NCBI GenBank assembly: GCA_903813345.2
Contig: CAIIXF020000011.1
Span: 37,198,062-37,262,061, forward strand
Direction: 5' to 3'
DNA: 64,000 nt
Source: Owenia fusiformis
Taxonomy: Eukaryota; Annelida; Polychaeta; Sabellida; Oweniidae
The translations under genes were made by a program, and so were the position numbers. The notes under the pieces were generated by a model. That model was given only the letters and a program-made list of their open reading frames with translations. It made no database searches and was not told where the DNA came from. Below, piece after piece: positions 57,201 to 64,000 of the stretch (position 1 is the first letter of the stretch; each line of letters begins with the position of its first letter).

Positions 57201-60200
57201 TAAATATGAACAAAATTATTGTAACTTAGTGATTCAAATAGCGAATCGTGCATCTCAAAATTTAAATATGGTGAGCATCCCAATTTGCTAACGCTATTTG
57301 AATTTGAAATAAGACTACGAAATGTAATGGTATGAGAACTGTATGTTGAAATTATATTATGTATGTATGAAATAAGTTGGAATAAAAAAATAAAAATAAA
57401 AAAATGGTGGGAATTTTCAACCCTAAAATCAACACTAAATAAAATTTACCATCCAGCCAAATATTATCTTGTTTGGTAAATAACATATGAAAGCAGTTTC
57501 AATATAAAGTCATTTGTAATGTTTGATACACAGGTTTAATTTAACACGTATGTACACATGTTTGTTCATTACAGAAACCTGGCAGAGTGTACCATGTCTA
57601 TGATTGCATCAACCGCTTTTGGAATTAAGATAGATGGCAATAGCGAATCTGAGAAGGAACTCAGAAACACATTTTTACAAATGGCCAATAAATTCATCAA
57701 CCGATCGTTAAAAAACCGAATCGCATTGATAGGTTGGATTTCTTCTAAAACAAGGCTTATTCTATTCAGCAATTAAGGCATTTCTATTAATGAATATAAA
57801 ATAAATTATCTACATTTGTGTTTCAGAACTGACGATATAGGCCTATCTGTAGTCATTTTGTCATCAGATTCATAAATGGAAAGATAATCTACTAATTGAT
57901 ACTGCATGAATAATAAAAAACAATCCAATCCATCTTTTTAACTTTGAATAGTACAACATTATGCAACATGTTAATTAGATGTTTTCTACGAGTAAATGTA
58001 CCTTTTTATGGAGCTTTTTATAAAATTGTTTTATATGTACACATACAAGTATTTCAATAATTGTATTCTTATTTCAGTGGCCTTCATTATGCCAGTATTC
58101 AATTCCATAATTAATTATTTTGGACTGGCTAAAGTACAAAAAGGCACAGTTGAGTTTTATGAGGATATTATTAACCAGGCCCTGGCAAACAGAGAAGGTG
58201 ATACAAGTGTAAGTTATCAAGACATTAAGGTGGCCTATAATGCTGCTTATTTTTTCGTGAAGCCACTCAGTAAAATTACGATTTCTCTACACCCTGATGT
58301 CCAATCAACATCATTCGAGTATCTTTGTGTTCACGTTTGGGCATTCGGTAATGACAACGTCTACCCAATGTTTGCACGAGAAATTGACGTAATTCATGAC
58401 TGAAATCGGGAAGACAAAAATATGTGATATTCTTTCAGAATTGTTTATAATAACTATTTACAAAAATGTTCCCTTCCATGTTCTGTATGCCCCTCTACCT
58501 GCTTACTAAGGCAATGTATCTTCAAATAAAACCTTGGCCAAGTAGATTAGAGTCTCTGGAACACTTTTGTAAATAGGTTTTCACAAGCAATTTTGTTTGT
58601 GAATCTCAAAATTTGTCTTCCCCATTTCAGTCATAAATTACGTCGATTTCGTGTGCAAACTTTGGGTACACATTGTTATTCCCGGACGCCCAAACGTGTC
58701 AGGAACACATAGATACTTGAATGATCTTGACTGGACATCAGGTTGCAGAGAAATCGTAATTTTACTGAGTGGCTTCACGAAAAATTAAAAAGGCTATATG
58801 CCTCGTTAACTCATTGCTGACCAACCCCAAGACATTTCGTCTATGACGTCATAATCGTATGTGACCAACCCTGAGATATCTCAGGGTGCTGTCCAGTAAT
58901 TGTCACATAATCTGTACCAATTATCATACCAAATATTCTAGTGGTCACTAGGGGAACCTGGTAGGGTGCAATTGAAATATTTTGTCATTGGCTTCACAAA
59001 TGGCATAGTCTTTTTATGCTAATGTGAAAACATGCAATTTTGCTTAATTTTCCATCAAAATTGCCAGTCACCAGCAGAAAACATAGCTTTGGCCAGCAAT
59101 GAGTTAAACACATCTCATGGCATCAATTTCTCTGCTTTGATTTACAATGACTTAATGACTGAATAAGACACAGTGATTTTCATACTTGACATTCAAAATG
59201 GCCACCTTGCAAATTGTCTAGTTTTCACACACAACATGCAACTTTCAAAGTTTGTGGGAGTAGCAATACATCTGAGTGAAACAAAATACTGTAATAGTCT
59301 AAAGTCATAGATATACTGCCATCTTGTGAGAATTATTTGGAGATGAAGTTCTGCTTTTTGTGCCATCTATGGTTGAAATCTTTCAAGAAATATAACTGTC
59401 TATGACCATAGATCAGGCATTAATAAGGTTATATATGTATATATTTTCATTTTCAAACATCTCTGTATAACCAGTAAAATAAGAGTGATATAATCTTTCA
59501 TTTCCCTTCACTGTGATTTATGCTTCAAATTTTAGAGACGCATAGACTTCTTACAGTTGATGATAAAGGCACAGTCGGATGGAGATGATGCTAAAAGTAA
59601 GATAGGCTTCAACTACTCGTTAACTCAAATTTTTGTTTTTCAAATATTTTCTTATTACAGCACATATATTCAAACCCCAATATCCCAAAAATGAATTTGT
59701 GCTTTCTCTTAAATAGAGTTCACCAAGGAACACATCCTGGCAAACTCTCTTGTATTCTTCCTGGCTGGTAATGAGACAGTGTCTACTTCTTTGATGTGGG
59801 TGACATATGAAATGTCTCTCCATCAGGAGGAACAAGAAAAAGTTTATGAAGAGGTCATGGAAGTAGCAGGAAATGAGGTGAGTTATCAAGCTTACCATTC
59901 TCTAAATAAATGTTCATCAGGCTAACTTTAGTTACCCCAAATCACACCCAATTCTCTTATACGTCGTAACACCGAAAGTTTACGGCGACATACAAGCATT
60001 TCAGGTGGGAGATATGTAAGTACTCATTTATTTCGACGTTTTGACAGAATATGGTCATTTCCCTTTCGTAGAGACATTGCCCATACCATGCAGATATACC
60101 TCTAGTATCACTACGTCTCGACATCTTGCCTGAACACGGTCTAGAACTTCTCAAACCTTCTAGAAAGCACGACATTTTCAAGAAAAAATGATAATTTTGC

Positions 60201-63200
60201 AAAATTAATGTATATTTCATGCACACAATGAGGCTAAAGATAGACATACTTCACTCAACAAGATATGTGTGCAGGCTAGCTGTAGTGTATGTTTTATGAT
60301 GTTTACGACTAAAAACAAAAGATATTGAATTATGCCTTGGGAAAATCAAGTCTCAATCTTGTACATTTTATTTCATGTAAATTTGTTTTCGTGTAAATCA
60401 GTCATACATTAAAATTTGTAGCCAAAAAATCAGTTGGACATATATTTCATTGTAGATATCAAATTCCCTAAACGCCGTAAACCTCCTTGACGTCGTATGA
60501 TTCCAAAGAAAAATTAATTTCTCGGAATTCTTTCATTAATATTGGAGACTGAAGTGTCTGGATGATATATAAAAATTGTTTTGTTAATCTTATCAATATT
60601 TCAAGATGATAGGGCTAGAATTGTAGAAACTATGATGATTTTCGTGAAAGATTATCTTATTTTTCTTGAAAATGTTGTGCTTTCTAGAAGGTTTGGGAAG
60701 TTTTAGACCGTGTTCAGACAAGATGTCGAGATGTAGTGATACTAGAGGTATGTCTGCATGGTATGGGCAATGTCTTTACCAAAGGGAAATGCCCATATTC
60801 TGTCAAAACGTCGAAATAAATGAGTACTTACATATCTCCCGCCTGAAATGCTTGTATGTCGCCGTAAACTTCCGGTGTTACGACGTATAAGAGAATGGGG
60901 TGTGCAAATAAGAACAAGGAGATGAGTTTAGATTCTTAAAATAATAACATGATGTGCCAGAAATAAAAACTTTTGGAAATGTACTGTTCTGTGCATTTAT
61001 GGGTTTTACATTTTTTATACAGGGAAAGGATGACAAACGTTAAACTTTACAGAATACAAACAGACAATGTCAGCCTAATGTAGAGAATTGTCAGACAAAT
61101 GGCCAACAATTACCAACATGACTGAGTTGCCTCCGAGTCCTCTTGTATGACATTCAGATGAATATAACGAATAAGATCTAAGTTGCCAATTGTGAATAGA
61201 AAAATATGCGCCAAATATTGCACAATACTTTGTATTTCAGGATGAATTAACATATGACATGTTGTCCCAAATGACCTACTTAGAGATGTTCATAGAGGAG
61301 TCAATGAGGATCTTCCCAGCTGCCATCAGGTGAATATATAGCAATCATCTTCATCATTCAAAATGTTTTTTAATGAGGTGATTAGGAAAGTCTAGCTATG
61401 CATTGAGAACTATTCTGATATCTTAGTTGTGGTCAAGAAGAACAGTCTCTCTCATAGAATGTCCATTTGGTTCCAATATATGAGGAATGACTAGAATCAT
61501 TCTAAAATTGAAACATCAAATTGAAAATAAAATCTTGAATCTGGAAGTTTTTAAATACATGTCTACTGACTGTTCACCCTAGAGATATAATTATGCATAC
61601 ATGTATAGGGACAAATGTATATTGTAGAATTCATTGCTGCATTTTCTGCAAAAGGTTTATCGAAATCCATGCATCAGGAAGAAGTTATTTCAAAATAAAA
61701 AATATAGACACTTTTTGGCCCACACTGTAGGATCATGTGTTTCCAACAGTAATAATACAGTTTGATATTCTAGACTAGAGAGGGCAGTCAAAGAAGACGT
61801 GACAATAGATGGCATTAGATTTCCAAAGGGTGCTATTGTTACAATACCAGTTTTAGGATTACACCATGATCCCGAGATATGGCCAGAACCTGAAAAATTC
61901 ATTCCGGAAAGGTGACGTGCATATATTAAAGATAAATACAGATAATTATTATGTATAATATGAACTACAAACTAAAATGAAATGTTATATTTTCCTTTCC
62001 AAGAATATATTTTCAAAATCTATTAAAGGGTGACGCATATCGTTTAGCAAATCGAACGCATGTTTCTGATGTTGCTCACCGTTTAGTATAAAAGGCCCGA
62101 TCCCGGAATAATACTCAAGGGTTCACAGGTTCGATGTCGTTGTGTCAACACCTCTAACTGTTATATAGCCTAAGTATATTATAGATCGTCACACATTTAT
62201 AAAAGGGTGATTTTTATTTTGACAAATCAATTCCAAATTTATGGGTGAAGTTTCAGGATCTTCTATTTGTGTATAATAAGGAAAAATTGGCATCTAAATT
62301 TCCCCATAACGTAATAGCACACAGCTTGGCATATGAAATATCCTACAAATGAAACAAAGCAGTTCTAATACAAGGATTTATATTGGCTGTTGTACATGTA
62401 CTGTTTGAACGCAAACACTCTATGGATAACGTTTTCAAAATCATTATAAACGGATTACTTTATCTCAAAGACAATTTCAATAAACTGGATTTTACAGAAC
62501 TCCCCTTATTTCTTAAAAATGGACTGATCCAGTTGATTCGCCTGGAGCCGCCATATTGTTTTTAAACGGGATGCTTATCGGAACCCTTTAAATATGTATC
62601 TTTTTAAAAATTCAATTTAATACCTGAAATTTTGAACTCCAAGATCAAGGTACAAATTATGTTTTGTTTCCAAGCCATGTGAGCCCTAATATTAACATAA
62701 GCTTATCTCAATTCTCTATTTTATATCATGTATGTTTAGATTTACAGCAGAAGAAAAGGCAAAGCGCAACCCATATTACTACCAACCATTTGGTCTTGGA
62801 CCCAGGAACTGTGTTGCCATGAGGTTTGCCCAAGTTGAGGTGAAACTATGTATTGCAAAGATGGTTAAAAGTTTCAAGATTCTCCCGTGTGAGAAAACTG
62901 AGGTAAATATTTACACATGTTCAAGACATATAGAGCAAAGAGCAGGTGTTATATCGACAAATACAGACCTTAGGGCTAGACACAAACGTTTTCTGTTCGA
63001 AGGTCTTTGTGCCCAGCCCCAGGGTCTGAAGTCATCGATATAGCACCTGCTCTGAGGTCTATATTACAATTCAAACATAAAACTCACCAAAATGTTTTGA
63101 ATATTTATTATGGTCCACCATTACTACGGCCCGCCATTATGATGTCACAAATTACTGGTATTACCAGGTGTATTGTTTGCAAATATAACGCTGGTGAAAT

Positions 63201-63854
63201 ATTGACTTTGTTCACAGTTAATTGAAGGCGTGAATACAGTCATGTTCAAATTATGTATAATCCGCAATGTCACAGGGTTAATTAAACAATACATTAATGT
63301 GACACATTTGTTGGATATCATTCACTTAGACTCGGAGGAAGTGTAAGTTGTCACTCGTTATATTTTGTGACTGGAATTACCCACAAAATTTCCCTGCTCA
63401 TCAAATAAATTTCCCAATATTGAGAGAATATGTTTGAGAAACGATAAAAGGTTAGTGAGACAAATTAGAAGGTGGTGTCAAATTACTACAGAAGTTGATT
63501 TTGAACCGTGAAGTGCAGACATGACTTCAAAATCACCAAAAGTTGAGTGAGATTCTACATTTCCTCCAAACTTACATCAGATGCAAAACTCTGGATTCAA
63601 AAATAGTTATAACAATATGTCAACACTTCTTTGTGACGACATAAAATCATCGATCTGAATAAAATTGAAAATATCATCATGACATGTGGCGATACATATC
63701 CAGAGCATTATACAAAATACTGTAATGCAGTCAAACTTAAAGGCTTTTAAAATATAAAACACAATTTCACATTTTTCAGGATCCAATCAAGATGGTTAAG
63801 ATTGGCCGAATGCATCCCAAAAATGGAATGTTCATCAAAATAGCCAGACGTTAA
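51199..63854 (+). CDS. Cytochrome P450, CYP3 clan, complete 14-exon gene
   Basis: Exons: 51199-51272, 53473-53569, 53896-53954, 54263-54359, 56274-56393, 56840-56928, 57575-57732, 58078-58208, 59536-59596, 59717-59877, 61241-61329, 61774-61911, 62740-62902 and 63780-63854. They total 1512 bases (503 residues plus TAA), with GT-AG at every intron and consistent phases. The length equals that of CYP3A enzymes. An N-terminal membrane anchor (about residues 6-27) and the hinge [10 protein letters not shown] (41-50) indicate an endoplasmic-reticulum monooxygenase that uses NADPH-P450 reductase. Motifs: WRHTR (131-135), AGNET (312-316), ESMR (369-372), PERF (423-426), and heme loop [10 protein letters not shown] (442-451) with ligand Cys449. 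Ala451 replaces the usual Gly. Family similarity ([30 protein letters not shown]) places it in the CYP3 clan; the substrate cannot be read from sequence. No AATAAA is seen between the stop and the window end. Confidence 0.95.
51245..53194 (+). repeat. 50-bp minisatellite built from an exon-intron junction
   Basis: About 39 units of 50 bp. Each unit joins the last 28 coding bases of exon 1 (TAGCATGCATTACAGTGGCA...) with the donor GTAAGTATACATGTTTATAT and two further bases. Nearly every unit keeps GTAAGTA intact. Variants are few: ATATAC/ATATAT, ATAATAG/ATTATAG/ATGATAG/ATTGTAG, and ACAGTGG/ACATTGG. Shortened units with CATGTAATTACAGTGG recur near 52,225, 52,397, 52,569 and 52,845, which suggests a higher-order repeat in the second half. 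It fills most of intron 1. Confidence 0.97.
53200..53366. mobile_element. pogo/Tigger-like MITE in P450 intron 1
   Basis: 167 bp from CAGTAGAACTTCTCC to GGGTTTTACTG, with TA on both sides (53,198-53,199 and 53,367-53,368). The ends are inverted repeats of the kind typical for pogo/Tigger non-autonomous elements. It lies a few bases after the end of the 50-bp array. Confidence 0.7.
53473..53569 (+). CDS. P450 exon 2: hinge
   Basis: Residues 25-57. It contains [20 protein letters not shown] and PILGT, the linker and proline-rich hinge. The donor is gtaagt. Confidence 0.95.
53896..53954 (+). CDS. P450 exon 3: helix A region
   Basis: Residues 58-76 plus two bases, [19 protein letters not shown], matching the start of the CYP3 N-terminal beta and helix A region. 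Donor gtaaaa is weak but gives the only phase that fits the next exon. Confidence 0.9.
54263..54359 (+). CDS. P450 exon 4: helix B region
   Basis: Residues 77-109, with [20 protein letters not shown] and [18 protein letters not shown] is a strong CYP3-clan signature. Confidence 0.95.
54949..55352. mobile_element. Fold-back element in P450 intron 4, TTAA-flanked
   Basis: About 404 bp made of two inverted arms of at least 145 bp each (54,949-55,095 and 55,205-55,352) that share GGT(T/A)CAGCTGGAAAGTAAC and continue inward with few mismatches. The inner part is also loosely palindromic. TTAA stands on both sides (54,945-54,948 and 55,353-55,356), as expected for TTAA-targeting transposons such as piggyBac or Kolobok types. 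The two 61-residue frames read from the opposite arms are mirror images, not genes. Confidence 0.85.
56274..56393 (+). CDS. P450 exon 5: helix C
   Basis: Residues 110-149, phase 0 at both ends. It contains the heme-propionate contact motif WRHTR at 131-135 and the CYP3-like [10 protein letters not shown]. Confidence 0.97.
56840..56928 (+). CDS. P450 exon 6
   Basis: Residues 150-178 plus two bases, starting [20 protein letters not shown]. It corresponds to helices D-E. Acceptor ttctag, donor gtaagt. Confidence 0.92.
56971..57417 (+). mobile_element. 5'-truncated LINE insert in P450 intron 6
   Basis: A 15-bp target-site duplication AATGGTGGGAATTTT brackets the insert (56,971-56,985 and 57,403-57,417). 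The insert is about 417 bp and ends in an A-rich tail (aataaaaaaataaaaataaa), so it is in sense orientation with the P450. Its frame (56,962-57,291) encodes the last part of a LINE ORF with a zinc-knuckle-like [18 protein letters not shown]. It has no catalytic domain and is dead on arrival. It lacks close similarity to the LINE at 29 kb apart from the knuckle layout. Confidence 0.9.
57575..57732 (+). CDS. P450 exon 7: helices E-F
   Basis: Residues 179-231 plus one base. It contains [20 protein letters not shown], matching the conserved VVTSTSFGV-type segment of CYP3 enzymes. The donor gttgga is weak; the phase fits exon 8 exactly. Confidence 0.9.
58078..58208 (+). CDS. P450 exon 8: helices F-G
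   Basis: Residues 232-275, with [20 protein letters not shown]. The frame runs on into intron 8 to a stop at about 58,403 if the donor gtaagt is not used. Confidence 0.9.
58229..58805. mobile_element. Fold-back element in P450 intron 8, TTAA-flanked
   Basis: About 577 bp with inverted arms of some 200 bp (about 58,229-58,425 and 58,605-58,805). TTTTTCGTGAAGCCACTCAG at the left is matched by CTGAGTGGCTTCACGAAAAA at the right, and many further blocks match inward to GTCTTCCC. TTAA occurs at both outer edges (58,225-58,228 and 58,806-58,809). The arms are more diverged than those in intron 4, so it is older. Confidence 0.8.
59536..59596 (+). CDS. P450 exon 9: before helix I
   Basis: Residues 276-295 plus one base, [20 protein letters not shown]. 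The (R/V)DFLQLM(I)xAQ motif is characteristic of the CYP3 clan. Confidence 0.95.
59717..59877 (+). CDS. P450 exon 10: helix I, oxygen activation
   Basis: Residues 296-349. AGNETVS (312-318) is the oxygen-binding I-helix motif with the conserved acid-alcohol pair Glu315-Thr316. Intron 9 before it is only 120 bases. Confidence 0.97.
59943..60904. mobile_element. 962-bp fold-back element in P450 intron 10, 5-bp TSD
   Basis: Long inverted arms of about 250 bp (59,943-60,195 and 60,655-60,904) start CACACCC(A/C)ATTCTCTTATAC and share GTCGTAACACCG and most of the rest. The flanks are CAAAT on both sides (59,938-59,942 and 60,905-60,909), a 5-bp target-site duplication. The centre (about 460 bp) is unrelated between halves and has no transposase. 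The related frames seen in the two arms are mirror copies of one sequence. Confidence 0.85.
61241..61329 (+). CDS. P450 exon 11: helix K, ExxR
   Basis: Residues 350-378 plus two bases. ESMR (369-372) is the invariant ExxR pair that locks the heme core, followed by IFPAAI where other CYP3 members have LYP-type residues. Confidence 0.97.
61774..61911 (+). CDS. P450 exon 12: beta sheets and PERF
   Basis: Residues 379-424 plus two bases. It holds [20 protein letters not shown] and [10 protein letters not shown]; the intron splits the Arg of PERF. Confidence 0.97.
61912..62739. other. P450 intron 12
   Basis: 828 bases with no convincing gene. The stretch at about 62,030-62,160 is less AT-rich and contains GGTTCGATGTCG, which slightly resembles a tRNA B box, but no A box or cloverleaf fits. 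Confidence 0.5.
62740..62902 (+). CDS. P450 exon 13: heme-binding loop
   Basis: Residues 425-479. [20 protein letters not shown] contains the axial heme ligand Cys449. The usual FxxGxRxCxG ends in Ala (451) here. Confidence 0.97.
63780..63854 (+). CDS. P450 exon 14: C terminus
   Basis: Residues 480-503 and stop, [20 protein letters not shown] followed by IARR. It is preceded by a strong acceptor atttttcag. The C-terminal length agrees with CYP3A proteins. Confidence 0.95.
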   Translation, partial: DPIKMVKIGRMHPKNGMFIKIARR

Positions 63855-64000
63855 ACACAAACTCAAGTTTGGCTTTTTGAAAGGATCATGTAACAAATCA
63901 GAGAATGGACTATATCCAGAGAATATGGCTATTTACAATATAAACCAACCACTGAATCATTTCAGTAATATAGTTAAAATAGCAAGCGTTTTAAGAAATC
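63855..64000 (+). other. Likely P450 3' untranslated start
   Basis: 146 bases to the window edge with no AATAAA and no ORF of note. The polyadenylation site must lie further right. Confidence 0.5.

Noticed and set aside
59957-60890. Two related ORFs (96 and 74 residues) on opposite strands
   Set aside because: They are the same sequence read from the two arms of the intron 10 fold-back element; no known domain.
62030-62160. Possible tRNA or tRNA-derived SINE (GGTTCGATGTC)
   Set aside because: No A box, acceptor stem or anticodon arm could be fitted.

Overview
The window is animal nuclear DNA: AT-rich, intron-rich, full of small transposons and tandem repeats, with no bacterial-style gene packing. 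The two recognisable protein genes (a KCNQ1-type potassium channel and a CYP3-like cytochrome P450) and the style of the LINE fragments suggest an invertebrate bilaterian. A lophotrochozoan such as a mollusc is my best guess, but the sequence shown does not prove a phylum.

Layout. Positions 1 to about 46,100 hold no coding exon that I can recognise. This part contains two copies of a MITE-like family with AGATGCGAGTAG ends (10.6 and 30.3 kb), a degenerate 92-bp repeat (13.1 kb), a 32-bp minisatellite open in all three forward frames (18.7 kb), an almost perfect 0.89-kb tandem duplication (19.9-21.7 kb), a 5'-truncated LINE (29.2-30.3 kb), an inverted-repeat element with an internal duplication (35.2 kb), and a 378-bp transposon family with clean 9-bp target-site duplications (two full copies at 39.9 and 46.1 kb, one deleted copy at 34.8 kb).

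Positions 46,947-49,941 on the minus strand carry six consecutive exons of a KCNQ1-type voltage-gated potassium channel. They encode the end of S6 and the cytoplasmic calmodulin-binding and assembly helices (257 codons). The voltage sensor and pore exons and the last exon are not in view.

Positions 51,199-63,854 on the plus strand carry a complete 14-exon, 503-residue P450 of the CYP3 clan. All introns are GT-AG and all phases agree. Its heme cysteine, ExxR, AGxET and WxxxR motifs are present; the residue two after the heme cysteine is Ala rather than the usual Gly. The two genes are divergent. If the channel's missing 5' exons lie beyond 64 kb, the whole P450 is nested antisense in a channel intron.

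The most unusual structure is at the splice sites. P450 intron 1 opens with about 39 copies of a 50-bp unit that repeats the last 28 coding bases of exon 1 plus the splice donor and 22 intron bases. Only 1.4 kb away, the channel intron after its 96-bp exon also opens with a tandem array (21-bp unit) in which most units carry a GTAAGT-like donor. P450 introns 4, 8 and 10 each contain a long inverted-repeat (fold-back) element, intron 6 contains a LINE insert with a 15-bp target-site duplication, and intron 1 also contains a pogo-like MITE. The P450 pre-mRNA should therefore be rich in decoy donors and double-stranded hairpins.
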